The notes under the pieces are model-generated. The model saw only the letters and a list, made by a program, of their open reading frames with translations. It searched no databases and had not been told where the DNA came from. Source: Opitutia bacterium (lineage in GTDB: Bacteria; Verrucomicrobiota; Verrucomicrobiia; Opitutales; T3Sed10-336). Taken from it: a stretch of 34,961 bases of DNA. Numbering within the stretch: position 1 is the stretch's first letter; every line of letters starts with the position of its first letter. Both the position numbers and the translations under genes were made by a program. This document shows, piece by piece, positions 26,555 to 34,961 of the stretch. The stretch spans positions 1 through 34,961 of the forward strand of contig PXDN01000143.1 in the NCBI GenBank assembly GCA_003566375.1, in the 5' to 3' direction.

Positions 26555-28516
26555 ATGAACCCCGACAGCGAAAAACAGTCCTCCTCCAAACAACCTTCCT
26601 CTCCGCGGGAGAGTGAGCTTTTGCGGGCGGCCGACCAAGCCGGCGGCTTTCGCAAATTCCGCGCCTACCTTTCCCTTTCGGGGCCAGGCTTCCTGCAAAG
26701 CGCCATCACCCTCGGGGGCGGCTCCCTCGCCGGAAGCCTTTACCTGGGCGTCTTGGCCGGAACGAGCATGCTCTGGGTGCAGCCCCTGGCGATGTTTTTG
26801 GGAATCATCATGCTGTGCGCCATCGCCTACGTGACGCTCTCCACCGGCCGGCGGCCGTTTGAGGCGATCAACACGGAGGTGAACCCGGTCTTCGGCTGGG
26901 GGTGGGCGCTGGCGGCCTTCATTGCCAACATGGTTTGGGTGATGCCGCAATACACACTGGCGGTCGGGGTTTTCCGGGAAAACCTGTTGCCCGGTGTATT
27001 CGGCGACGCGGGCTTGTTCCCGTTGTGGCTCTCCAATCTAATTCTGGTGAGCATCATTTTCGCCATCGCGCTGGCAGTCACGTGGAATTACGGGCGGCCC
27101 GGGCTCGGGGTGAAGTTGTTTGAATTCATGGTGAAGTTGATGGTCGGCTTCATCGTGCTGGCCTTCATCGGTGTGGTAATCAGTCTGGCGCGCGAGCCGG
27201 GCATGTTGAACTGGGGCGAGATTCTGCGCGGGTTCATTCCCAATCCCGGGATGATCCTGCGCCCGGCCGAAGGATTTGAGGCAATCCTCGCGAATATTCC
27301 GATGGAATACGCCGATTACTGGCGCGAGATCATTGTGAGCGATCAGCGCGGCGTCATCGTGGCCACCGCCGCCACCGCCGTCGGCATCAACATGACTTTC
27401 CTGTTCGGCTACTCGCTGCTGCGCCGCGGGTGGGGCAAGGAGTTCCGGGGTTTCGTCAAATTCGACCTTGGCACCGGGATGCTGATTCCGTTTTTGATCG
27501 CCACCGGTTGCGTGGTGATCGCGGCCGCCAGCCAATTTCACCTCGTTCCGCATCCCGGCTTGATGGACCGGGAGGAGATGGTCCGGATCCAGCAGGATCT
27601 CGGCACCGACGCGCGGGCCTTGCCCGATGAAATGCGCGCCGCCTCCGGCGGTCAGGTTAACGAATACCGCCGCCTGCTGCTGGCGCGCGCCCTTCTTGAA
27701 TTGGGAGAAGCGGACCGGACCGAGTTGGAAGCGCTTCAAGCCGATCCACTCCGGGCGGAGGATTACGATCACCGGGTCTCCGAGGTGATCAACCTGACCA
27801 CGCCCCACGACCGCTACATTGCGGCGACTTTGGTGCGGCGGAACAATTTCGATCTCGCCAACTCCTTGGAGCCCTTGCTCGGCTGGTTTTTCGCCCAAGT
27901 GGTTTTCGGCCTCGGGGTGCTCGGGATGACTTTCTCCAGCATCACCCTGCTAATGGTGATCGCGGGCGTCGGCTTCTGTGAATTTCTGAACAAGCCTCAC
28001 GACAGCGTCTGGTTTAAAGTCGGCACGCTTTTCCCGGCTACCGGATTGCTGGCGCCGTTTTTCTGGTATGCGGCCGCGCCCTGGCTGGTGGTACCGACCT
28101 CGGTGATCGCCTTCTTGTTGATACCGCTGGCCTACATCTCGTTCTTCGCCCTGATGAACCAGAAAACCCTGTTGGGCGACGACATGCCGCGCGGCGGTCG
28201 ACGTTTGGCCTGGAATCTTTTCATGGGACTGGCTTTGTTGATCATCGTGCCGTCGAGTCTCTACATGCTGTATGTGCGCTTTGGCATAGGCGGGCTCAGT
28301 TCGGCGGGGATGTTGCTGGCTTTTGCCGGAATCGTGCATCTGGAGCGTAAAAACGCTCAAGGTCTGGCCACCATGCTGTCCTGGTTTCTTGTGGTTGCGG
28401 TATTTACCGTGTGCGCAACTTGGTTTGGTTGGGGCGCCGCCGTGTTGGCCACACTCGCCGCCGTGGCCTTTGCCATCCTGCTGCATACGTCGAGGAAAAA
28501 GAACGGCCTGAAATAA
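26555..28516 (+). CDS. Nramp-like divalent-metal transporter family membrane protein
   Basis: A 653-residue protein with about 11-13 membrane helices. The first helix region, SGPGFLQSAITLGGGSLAGS (near 42-61), lies where Nramp proteins have the metal-binding DPGN motif. Here the Asp and Asn are absent (GPGFL), and no MPH-type motif is obvious at the sixth helix (FLFGYSLLRRGW). The overall fold and loops (FEFMVKLMVGFIVLAF, NIPMEYADYWREIIV) resemble Nramp-superfamily sequences annotated in Planctomycetes and Verrucomicrobia. A soluble insert of about 100 residues (about 330-430) interrupts the helices. Classical Mn/Fe transport is therefore not certain. The start at 26555 has no Shine-Dalgarno. 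It follows the three-gene unit in the same direction after 174 bases. Confidence 0.8.
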   Translation: MNPDSEKQSSSKQPSSPRESELLRAADQAGGFRKFRAYLSLSGPGFLQSAITLGGGSLAGSLYLGVLAGTSMLWVQPLAMFLGIIMLCAIAYVTLSTGRRPFEAINTEVNPVFGWGWALAAFIANMVWVMPQYTLAVGVFRENLLPGVFGDAGLFPLWLSNLILVSIIFAIALAVTWNYGRPGLGVKLFEFMVKLMVGFIVLAFIGVVISLAREPGMLNWGEILRGFIPNPGMILRPAEGFEAILANIPMEYADYWREIIVSDQRGVIVATAATAVGINMTFLFGYSLLRRGWGKEFRGFVKFDLGTGMLIPFLIATGCVVIAAASQFHLVPHPGLMDREEMVRIQQDLGTDARALPDEMRAASGGQVNEYRRLLLARALLELGEADRTELEALQADPLRAEDYDHRVSEVINLTTPHDRYIAATLVRRNNFDLANSLEPLLGWFFAQVVFGLGVLGMTFSSITLLMVIAGVGFCEFLNKPHDSVWFKVGTLFPATGLLAPFFWYAAAPWLVVPTSVIAFLLIPLAYISFFALMNQKTLLGDDMPRGGRRLAWNLFMGLALLIIVPSSLYMLYVRFGIGGLSSAGMLLAFAGIVHLERKNAQGLATMLSWFLVVAVFTVCATWFGWGAAVLATLAAVAFAILLHTSRKKNGLK

Positions 28517-28818
28517 ATCCATTATGGAGCCGCCAATCCACGCGGGGCAGGCGGGCGTCGGTTCAAATCAAACGGGCATCCGGCAAGGCCGCAGGCGGTG
28601 AACCGGAGGCCCCGCCGTGACCGCTTGCAAACCGCCTTCCGCCTGTCTGAAGCACGGCGCTCCCATGGCGGCTCTTCGGAGCGCCCGCCTTCAGGCGGCG
28701 GCGAACAGGAACCCGGCGTAACCGCTTACACACCGTTTTCGCCCGGATGCCTTCTTGCACGTACCCTTTTTTTTGTTGGCCACGGGAGCTTGGTTTTGCG
28801 AAGGTTGCTCTTTACGCC
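28517..28818. other. Intergenic region with repeat units C and D
   Basis: About 300 bases between the Nramp-like gene and the adenylosuccinate synthetase gene. Bases 28605-28735 hold the repeat pair. The flanks (28517-28604 and 28736-28818) contain no gene-like frame. A run of eight or nine T residues near 28767-28775 is present, but no stem stands directly before it. No promoter was confidently seen. Confidence 0.55.
28605..28735. repeat. Paired intergenic repeat units C and D with hairpin
   Basis: Unit C begins GGAGGCCCCG at 28605 and shares GACCGCTTGCAAACCG and CTGAAGC-CGGCGCTCCC with units A and B. A partial unit D starts near 28708 and shares GTAACCGCTTACACACCG. Between them, GGCGCTCC (28656-28663) pairs with GGAGCGCC (28678-28685) over 8 perfect bases, and CTGAAG (28647-28652) pairs with CTTCAG (28689-28694). 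The layout unit-hairpin-unit is the same as at 21847-22023. Confidence 0.85.
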
Positions 28819-30387
28819 ATGGCACTGACACCATTCACCAGTAAGTTGATCGCCGATGTCGGCATCAGCATGGGCGACGAGGGCAAAGGTCGCCTCATCG
28901 CCGAAATCGCCGAAGAATTGCGCGCCGGAAGCGGCCGCCGCGACGCCGTTTCGATGGTGCTCAAGGTCAACGGCGGCGCCAACTCCGGCCACACCGCGGC
29001 CGGGCTCAAGCTCAACCTGCTGCCCGCCGGAGTGGTTGAGGAGGGGGTTTCCTGGCTCGCCCTTGGCAGCGGCGTGGTGGCGGATCCCCGCAAGGTTTGG
29101 TGGGAAACCAAACCTTTGGAGGCGCGGGGTTATTCGATTGTGCCGCGCCTGGTGATCGACCAGCGGACCATGGTCTCCGACCTTTCCCACCGGCTGTTGG
29201 ATTTGGCCTGGGAGCATTACCGGGTCCATGTTTTGCGGGAAGAACCGCGCGGTTCGACCGGACGGGGCATCTCCCCGGCCTTCGGTGACGAAACCGCCCA
29301 GTGGCAGATTTATTTCGCCGATTTCCAGGGAAGCCGGGAGACATTCGCGGGCCGGTTGACGCGCCGCATCGAGCGGGCGCTGGCGACCATTCGCCATGTC
29401 TGCCAAGTGGACGGGGTAGCGTGGGAAGGCTTTTTCGACACCCTGACCCAGGCGGAGACCCGCGCCAATGGCGAGGCGATCGAGGCGGGGATATTCTCCA
29501 AGGAAGAGTTTGATTTTACCCGTTTCCGGGGTTCCGAACCGTTCACCCTCAACACCGAGGCGGTGGTCGAGACCTATTGGCGGGCGGGGTCGTCGCTGGC
29601 CCGGAACGTGGGCGACGTGCGGGAGTTGATCCTGCAATCCCTGCGTGAGGATCGTTCCGTGCTGGGCGAGTTCGGCCAATCGTATTGGCTGGACAAGCGC
29701 CACGGCTTTTCCCCCAACGTGACGGCCTCCCATACCCACGCGCCCGAGTTTTTTCTTTCGGGTGGCATTCCCGCCCAACCGGTCCACACCATCGGCGTGG
29801 CCAAGGCCTACGACACCAAGGTCGGCACCCACACCTTTATTACGCAAATTCCGGACAGCCATCCTCTGGGTTCGATCCTGCGGAAGTTGGAATTCGGCAC
29901 CTCCACCGGCCGCCAGCGGATGGTTGGCTGGTTCGACGCGGTGGAAAAAGGGGACGCGCTCCGCTATTCCGGGTTTCAGTGCATGGCGATCAATAAATTG
30001 GACGCCCTCACCCATGCCGGGGACTGGCGGGGCGAGTTGCTGATTTGCACCGGCTACCGGGACGCTTCCGGAAATTTGGTTCGCCATGTTCCCCGCGATC
30101 CCGATGTTCACCAAACCCTGCAACCGGTTTTTGAATCGTATCCCGGCTGGAGCGAAGACATCGCTCCGGTTCGCCGCTACGCCGATCTTCCCGAAAACGC
30201 CCGCCGCTACATCGCGGGAATGCTGCGCCACACCTTCGAAGTGGCCTACGAGGGAGGACGGTGGCCGGAAACCCTGCCCAATCTCCGCTACATCGGAGTC
30301 GGGCCGCTGCCCGCGCAAGTGATTAAAGACATTCCCGCCTCGCGGGAAATCGTCGAGAGCGCATCTCCGGCACCCGCCGCGGGCTGA
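28819..30387 (+). CDS. purA: Divergent adenylosuccinate synthetase
   Basis: Adenylosuccinate synthetase joins IMP and aspartate with GTP in the first step from IMP to AMP. The 522-residue protein keeps the key landmarks: catalytic GDEGKG (19-24), GGANSGHT (52-59) with the second catalytic His58, GSGVVADP (83-90), [10 protein letters not shown] (146-155), [17 protein letters not shown] in place of the usual [28 protein letters not shown] and INKLDAL. It is about 90 residues longer than the common 430-residue enzyme and many motif positions are altered ([12 protein letters not shown] for GAQWGDEGKG; the usual GPER end is GVGPLP). The start at ATG 28819 leads directly into the first motif. It is followed 27 bases later by prfC. 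Either it is the main PurA of a divergent lineage or a paralogue with altered substrates. Confidence 0.85.
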   Translation: MALTPFTSKLIADVGISMGDEGKGRLIAEIAEELRAGSGRRDAVSMVLKVNGGANSGHTAAGLKLNLLPAGVVEEGVSWLALGSGVVADPRKVWWETKPLEARGYSIVPRLVIDQRTMVSDLSHRLLDLAWEHYRVHVLREEPRGSTGRGISPAFGDETAQWQIYFADFQGSRETFAGRLTRRIERALATIRHVCQVDGVAWEGFFDTLTQAETRANGEAIEAGIFSKEEFDFTRFRGSEPFTLNTEAVVETYWRAGSSLARNVGDVRELILQSLREDRSVLGEFGQSYWLDKRHGFSPNVTASHTHAPEFFLSGGIPAQPVHTIGVAKAYDTKVGTHTFITQIPDSHPLGSILRKLEFGTSTGRQRMVGWFDAVEKGDALRYSGFQCMAINKLDALTHAGDWRGELLICTGYRDASGNLVRHVPRDPDVHQTLQPVFESYPGWSEDIAPVRRYADLPENARRYIAGMLRHTFEVAYEGGRWPETLPNLRYIGVGPLPAQVIKDIPASREIVESASPAPAAG

Positions 30388-30414
30388 GGCCGGATGCCGC
30401 TGTTTTACTAGCCG

Positions 30415-32031
30415 ATGAATTTGCAACAGGAAGTCGCCCGGCGGCGCACGTTCGCCATCATTTCCCATCCCGACGCCGGTAAAACCACGTTGACGGAGAA
30501 GTTCCTTCTCTACGGGGGGGCCGTTCACCTGGCCGGCTCCGTAACCGCCCGCAAACAACAGCGGTCCACGGTTTCCGATTGGATGGATTTGGAAAAGCAG
30601 CGCGGAATTTCGGTGAGTTCCACCGTGCTGCAATTCGATTTCAACGGGTTTCGGGTGAACCTGCTCGACACGCCGGGTCACCAGGATTTCTCGGAAGACA
30701 CCTACCGGGTGTTGATGGCGGTGGATGCCGTCATCATGGTCATTGACGGAGCCAAGGGCATCGAGACGCAAACCCGCAAGCTCTTCACCATTTGCCGCAG
30801 CCGGCGAATCCCGATTTTTACCTTTGTCAACAAATGGGACCGTCCCGGGCGGGAGCCGCTTGATTTGCTGGACGAGTTGGAACGGGAACTCGGCCTGGAA
30901 AGCTGGCCGGTCAACTGGCCGATCGGGCAGGGCGATCTGTTCCGCGGGGTTTTTGACCGGCACGACCGGCGGTTGCACCTTTACGAGCGCGTCCCCGGCG
31001 GGCGCTACCGCGCCCCGGTGGCGGTGGCCGACATCGATGATGAGGGCCTGGCCGAACGGTTCGAGCCGGGACAGTTTGCCACCTTCCGCGAGGAGTTGGA
31101 CATTTTGGAAATGGCCGCCGCCGCGTACGACGAGGAGCGCATTCGCCACGGGGAGCTGACCCCCGTTTTCTTTGGCAGCGCGGTTAACAATTTCGGGGTC
31201 GAATTGTTGCTGAACGGGTTTCTCCGCTGGGCGCCTCCGCCTCTGGCAAGAAGTTCCGAGGGCCGCGAAGTGTCGCCTGAAAACGAGGCTTTTTCCGGCT
31301 TTGTTTTTAAAATCCAAGCCAACATGGACCCGAAACACCGGGACCGGGTGGCCTTTCTGCGCATTTGCTCGGGCCGTTTCCGCCGGGACATGCGCGTCAT
31401 CCACGTCCGTACCGGCAAGGAAGTTCGCCTCTCCTTTTCCCACACCCTGTTTGGGCAGGAGCGTGTCACCGCCGACGAGGGCGCGGCCGGTGACATCATC
31501 GGTTTGGCCGGGCATGATGATTTCCAGATCGGGGATACTCTGGCGGAGGAGACGGGCATCCGGTTCGCGGAGATCCCCCGGTTTTCACCCGAGTGTTTTG
31601 CCTACCTGCACAATCCGAATGTAAGCGACTTCAAGCGGTTCCGGTCCGGCTTGGAGCAGTTGTTGCATGAAAAGGTGGTGCAGGCGTTTTCCCCGGTGGA
31701 TTCTTTGCGGCAGGTGCCGTTGCTCGGCGCGGTGGGACCGTTGCAATTCGACGTGGTGAAATACCGCCTGGAATTGGAATACCGTTGTGAGTCGCGCCTG
31801 GAATTGATGCCGTGGCGCATTTCCCGCTGGTTGCCCGACGGGATGACACCGGAAGAGGGCAAAGCCCTGCTCTTGCCCGGGGGGACCGGTTTGGTGGCCG
31901 ACGGCGACGGGCGATTGCTGTTGTTGTTCCGCGATGACTGGGAGGTCCGTTTTTTCGAGGAAAAGAACCCCGACATCAAACTGAGCGGCCCGCCCGGCCC
32001 CGCCCGTGTCGAGGCGGCGGCCGGGATGTGA
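30415..32031 (+). CDS. prfC: Peptide chain release factor 3 (RF3)
   Basis: RF3 is the translational GTPase that recycles class I release factors. The 538-residue protein has all G motifs: G1 SHPDAGKTT (17-25), G2 around RGISVSST (63-70), G3 DTPGHQDF (85-92) and G4 NKWD (139-142). The RF3-type C-terminal domains end with PLLGAVGPLQFDVVKYRLE. Length is normal. The NKWDRPGREP sequence replaces the enterobacterial NKLDRDxRDP but keeps the guanine-specific residues. The ATG at 30415 begins MNLQQEVARRRTFAIISHPD. It lies 27 bases after purA on the same strand and ends five bases from the convergent amidase gene. Confidence 0.97.
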   Translation: MNLQQEVARRRTFAIISHPDAGKTTLTEKFLLYGGAVHLAGSVTARKQQRSTVSDWMDLEKQRGISVSSTVLQFDFNGFRVNLLDTPGHQDFSEDTYRVLMAVDAVIMVIDGAKGIETQTRKLFTICRSRRIPIFTFVNKWDRPGREPLDLLDELERELGLESWPVNWPIGQGDLFRGVFDRHDRRLHLYERVPGGRYRAPVAVADIDDEGLAERFEPGQFATFREELDILEMAAAAYDEERIRHGELTPVFFGSAVNNFGVELLLNGFLRWAPPPLARSSEGREVSPENEAFSGFVFKIQANMDPKHRDRVAFLRICSGRFRRDMRVIHVRTGKEVRLSFSHTLFGQERVTADEGAAGDIIGLAGHDDFQIGDTLAEETGIRFAEIPRFSPECFAYLHNPNVSDFKRFRSGLEQLLHEKVVQAFSPVDSLRQVPLLGAVGPLQFDVVKYRLELEYRCESRLELMPWRISRWLPDGMTPEEGKALLLPGGTGLVADGDGRLLLLFRDDWEVRFFEEKNPDIKLSGPPGPARVEAAAGM

Positions 32032-32036
32032 GTAGC

Positions 32037-34400
32037 TCAGGGCTCGAACGGCACGAAGAAGATTGGGGTGGGCAGGCAGGAGGCGCCGGGCGGCGAAAAT
32101 TCGATTTCGGCGATCAACGGTCCGTTGTCATCGGAGGGCGGATACACTTGCAACAGGACGTGGTTGCCCTCGCCGGAGAAGGTCACGCTTTCGCGGGGAA
32201 CCGGCACCACTTCGGCGGGAAAGCCGCCTTCCCCGACCTTCACCGCCGATGCCTGGTGGCGGCAGAAATCACTTCCGTGATAAAGATTGTGCATGAGCAC
32301 CGCCCATGAACGCCCGTCGGAATGCGTCAGGGGAACGCGGATGCGATAGACCACACCGTAATTGCCCTTGTTTTCGACGTCCTCCCCGGTCAGCCCGTCG
32401 CGCCCTTTGATCCAAGGGTCGCGGCGGCCGTCGGCCACCACGAGTTGCCGGACGCCGCCGGCGGTGTCGAGGGCCAGCGGCCCGGGGAGGGTGACCAGAA
32501 AATCGCTGATGGGGAAGCGGCCCCGGCCAGCTCCGCTCGGATGGGTGCCGGGGAGCACGCGGGGAAGCTCGGGAAGGGTCGCGAGAGCTTCGGCGTTGTC
32601 CATCTCCGGATCGCGTTGCAGGACGGTCACGCGGGCGGGTTGGTCGATGGAGAATTCATAAAATCCGTGCGCCAGTTGGTCCTTGCGCAGCACGGCCGCA
32701 TCCATGGCGGGGTCGATGGGAACCGCCTCGCCGGGCTCCACCACGCGGTCTTCCGGGCCGGGTCGGTGGGAGAAAAACTCCATTAAAGCGGTTTTGCCGA
32801 CCCGGTGGTAGTGGCCTTCGGGTCGGGGGAAGCTGCCGCGCTTGAAACGGAGATGAAGCGGTTCGCCGCCCATGTTTTCCAAAACCGCCGTGATGGTTTT
32901 GCGGTCGGCCTCCGGGTCGGGAACATGGTAGGTGTAGAGTCGATACTCCCCCGGGGGAACCGTCTCCCGCATGGCAATCCCGTCGCCGGTGCGGAAATAC
33001 TCCGGCATGTCGGAAAAAAGCAGTTCCGGACTTTCCAAGGCGGTCAGGCGCGCGGGTAAAATCGGCACGGCGTCAGCCGGCAAACCGGGCAACTTGACCA
33101 AATCGCCGGGTTTGGCCGCCGCCAGCGCCGCGGCGGCATCCGTGGCCGGTTGGGGACCGGCCGGCAGTTCGAGCGGCGTCGGCCGGGGGAGATCCTCTTC
33201 GGCGAAGTATGCCTCCCCCGGGTCCGGGTCGGGGCGGGTGCGGCGCGCTCCCATGGGGCTGATTTGGAAGCGTTCTTCTTCGGAATCAAGGTTGACGGTC
33301 AGCCGGTGGCGCTGGGGCCAGTTGTGGTTTTTGGCGAAATTGGCGTGATGGATGCGCAACACCCGTTCAGGGAAAGTCTCCGCGCCGCCCGTCTCCTTGA
33401 CTTCCCGGGCCACCGCGCGCGCGATGCCGGTGTCCGGATCGAAACGGGTGGGCAGGGGCTCGTCGTCGAGAAAGAATTGCACGGTGGAGGAGACGGTGCG
33501 GTTGCGGTTGGCGCCCCACCAGTTGGAGGGCATGCCGTCATCGATTTCGGCGGTGAACACGAGGGCGCCGTCCTCATCCTCCGCCACGGACAGGGTTTGG
33601 GTGGGCCGGCCGCCATAGGCGTATTCACAAAGGGCGGTGTAGATGGCGTACGCTTCCCGTAAATTGTAGAGCGGATCGCGCAGACGCTGTTCCTCCTCCG
33701 GATTGGAATGAAAGGAGCTTTCCAGCAAAACCGCCGGCACACGGGTGCTGTTGAGGACGCCGAATCCCCGCGGGAACATCTGCTGATCGCTCATCAAAAA
33801 CGAGGTCAGCCCGGCGTCGGTGCGCAATTCGCGGAAGAGGGCGTGGGCCGCCTTGCGGGCGAAGTCGAGATCGGGCTCCGACCAGTCGGTTTCACCGTGA
33901 AACCAAACGCTGGTGTAGTTGGTTTCCGGATTCGAGCTGGCGTTGTGATGAAGGCTGATGAACAGATCCGCCCCCCGGCCGCCGTCGGGACGGAGCACAT
34001 GGTTGGCGATTTCCGCCCGTTGCCTCAGGCTGACTTCATGGTCGCCGCTCCGGGTCATCACGACATGGACCCCGGCCTCCATCAACAGGCGTTCCAAATG
34101 CAGGGCGACCCGCCAATTGATGTCGGCCTCGCGGACGCCGGTCGGACCCCGTTTGTAACCCGGCAGGTGCCCGTCGCCGCCGTGGCCGGGATCGAGGGCG
34201 ATCACCCAATCCTTCAAAAACCGTTCGGCCGGGTGGCGGGGGAATTCCCGCTCGGGCCAACTGCGCCACGGCGCCCGTTCGTCGAGAGTTGTGAAAGCCC
34301 GCAAGACGGATTCGGCTCCGTGGGGAGCGGGGGAATCCGCGGCGGCGGTGAGGGGGGCGCAAGCCAGGCAAAAGATAGCGGTTGAAATGAAAAATCTCAT
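32037..34400 (-). CDS. N-acetylmuramoyl-L-alanine amidase (Amidase_3) with large C-terminal extension
   Basis: A zinc amidase that cuts the stem peptide from muramic acid in peptidoglycan. The 787-residue protein has a signal peptide (about 1-21). The catalytic domain covers about 64-250 with zinc ligands His73 (DPGHGG), Glu91 (READINW) and His151 or His152 (SLHHNAS), and catalytic Glu227 (LLESSFHSNPEEE). The domain is complete. The remaining 540 residues are not recognised: a beta-rich part with Pro-rich linkers follows, and its last section reads like a lectin or Ig-type domain. This is three to four times the length of a plain amidase. ATG 34400 (MRFFIS) is preferred over the TTG at 34406. 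No Shine-Dalgarno is present. Confidence 0.9.
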   Translation of the reverse strand: MRFFISTAIFCLACAPLTAAADSPAPHGAESVLRAFTTLDERAPWRSWPEREFPRHPAERFLKDWVIALDPGHGGDGHLPGYKRGPTGVREADINWRVALHLERLLMEAGVHVVMTRSGDHEVSLRQRAEIANHVLRPDGGRGADLFISLHHNASSNPETNYTSVWFHGETDWSEPDLDFARKAAHALFRELRTDAGLTSFLMSDQQMFPRGFGVLNSTRVPAVLLESSFHSNPEEEQRLRDPLYNLREAYAIYTALCEYAYGGRPTQTLSVAEDEDGALVFTAEIDDGMPSNWWGANRNRTVSSTVQFFLDDEPLPTRFDPDTGIARAVAREVKETGGAETFPERVLRIHHANFAKNHNWPQRHRLTVNLDSEEERFQISPMGARRTRPDPDPGEAYFAEEDLPRPTPLELPAGPQPATDAAAALAAAKPGDLVKLPGLPADAVPILPARLTALESPELLFSDMPEYFRTGDGIAMRETVPPGEYRLYTYHVPDPEADRKTITAVLENMGGEPLHLRFKRGSFPRPEGHYHRVGKTALMEFFSHRPGPEDRVVEPGEAVPIDPAMDAAVLRKDQLAHGFYEFSIDQPARVTVLQRDPEMDNAEALATLPELPRVLPGTHPSGAGRGRFPISDFLVTLPGPLALDTAGGVRQLVVADGRRDPWIKGRDGLTGEDVENKGNYGVVYRIRVPLTHSDGRSWAVLMHNLYHGSDFCRHQASAVKVGEGGFPAEVVPVPRESVTFSGEGNHVLLQVYPPSDDNGPLIAEIEFSPPGASCLPTPIFFVPFEP

Positions 34401-34473
34401 GGTCAACCCGGATTATTCACGCTACCCGGAAACGGGAAAGCCCAAAGCGCGCGCCCGTATCATTTCCCGTTGT

Positions 34474-34546
34474 CATCGAAATCGGCATCGCCATCGCCAT
34501 CGAACCCGATCCTGAACCTGATCCCGATACCGATTAGGATTAGGAT
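34474..34546. repeat. Degenerate hexamer array
   Basis: Twelve consecutive six-base units cover 34474-34545 with a final T: CATCGA, AATCGG, CATCGC (twice), CATCGA, ACCCGA, TCCTGA, ACCTGA, TCCCGA, TACCGA and TTAGGA (twice). The fifth base is G in every unit and most units carry CGA or GGA. It lies in the gap between the TrkH fragment and the amidase, upstream of the amidase promoter side. No coding role was seen. Confidence 0.85.
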
Positions 34547-34563
34547 GAGGCCTGTCTTTGGGC

Positions 34564-34961
34564 TCAGGAGAATTTTTTCCACAAAGAGGGAAGAAACAAC
34601 ACCAGCACGGCGAAGAGTTCGATGCGTCCCATGATCATCAGGAGGCTGAGCAGGATTTTCCCCGGCGCTGTCAGTCCGCTGAAGTTTTCCGTCGGGCCAA
34701 ACTCGGCGAATCCGGGACCGATGTTGAAAAAGCAGGCCGCCACCGCCGAGACGGCGCCTTCCAGAGAATGGCCCGATTCAAACAAGGCGAGCAGGGGAAT
34801 CGACGCCAGCACGATCAAAAAGGTGAGAATGAAATATACCATGACGCCCTCGCGGGTGTCGGCGTCGAGCGGCCGGCCGTTGACCAGGATCGGGCGCACG
34901 ACATTGGTGCGGAAGGAGCGTTCGATGCTGTGGATCGCGATTTTGGCGCCAATGACCAAAC
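34564..34961 (-). CDS. trkH: TrkH/KtrB-type potassium transporter, C-terminal part (truncated by window end)
   Basis: About 132 residues of the C-terminal end are visible; the coding sequence continues beyond base 34961. Two or three membrane helices are present (YFILTFLIVLASIPLLALF and the last helix ILLSLLMIMGRIELFAVLVLFLPSLW). The pore-loop motif FFNIGPGFAEFGP is the fourth selectivity-filter element of the Trk/Ktr/HKT family, and MGRIELFAVLVLF is the family's typical last helix. It imports K+ across the cytoplasmic membrane together with a TrkA-type regulator that would lie outside the window. The stop codon lies at 34564-34566. Confidence 0.93.
   Translation of the reverse strand, partial: LVIGAKIAIHSIERSFRTNVVRPILVNGRPLDADTREGVMVYFILTFLIVLASIPLLALFESGHSLEGAVSAVAACFFNIGPGFAEFGPTENFSGLTAPGKILLSLLMIMGRIELFAVLVLFLPSLWKKFS

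Noticed and set aside
28726-31515. Minus-strand frame of 929 codons opposite purA and prfC
   Set aside because: It spans two well-identified plus-strand genes and the gap between them, so it is an antisense shadow.

Overview
The window looks like chromosome from a GC-rich Gram-negative bacterium, most likely Verrucomicrobiota of the Opitutae/Puniceicoccales type. This is inferred from the gene mix and was not tested by alignment. The pointers are several Gfo/Idh/MocA oxidoreductases with a sugar isomerase, a hybrid GntR-LacI regulator, a large secreted beta-helix protein with a DNRLRE/CBM96-like module, a heptose-activating enzyme (so lipopolysaccharide), and starts that almost all lack a Shine-Dalgarno sequence. 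No rRNA, tRNA, CRISPR, transposase or prophage gene was seen.

Layout. 1-3024 (minus): a heptamer tandem repeat, then RNase Y (rny) and a GntR-LacI type regulator. 3124-4473 (plus): an oxidoreductase divergent from that regulator. 4744-6408: ribosomal protein S1 with six S1 domains, followed by a clear terminator. 6590-7885: an NtrC-shaped response regulator whose ATPase and sigma-54 motifs are degraded. 7901-10590 (minus): a small carbohydrate set (oxidoreductase, sugar isomerase/epimerase, SGNH hydrolase). 10871-15194 (plus): a tight grpE-dnaJ-rfaE2-htpG cluster joining protein folding to heptose activation for the outer membrane. 15252-18716 (minus): a 1154-residue protein assigned to PPi-type phosphoenolpyruvate carboxykinase, with an unusual leader (terminator-like hairpin plus a strong Shine-Dalgarno). 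18918-21824 (plus): a secreted beta-helix protein. 22198-26380 (plus): a three-gene unit of a purple-acid-phosphatase-like protein, a polytopic membrane protein and a secreted/membrane protein of unknown family. 26555-28516: an Nramp-like transporter without the classical metal motif. 28819-32031: a divergent, long adenylosuccinate synthetase and release factor 3. 32037-34400 (minus): a cell-wall amidase with a long unknown C-terminal part. 34564-end (minus): the C-terminal piece of a TrkH-type potassium transporter.

Between genes there is a repeat family of paired units around a hairpin (21847-22023 and 28605-28735), a 16-bp perfect inverted repeat (10643-10691), and a 72-base degenerate hexamer array (34474-34546). 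The best candidates for undescribed biology are the 22198-26380 three-gene unit, the degenerate NtrC-like regulator, the divergent adenylosuccinate synthetase, and the control of the PPi-PEPCK gene.
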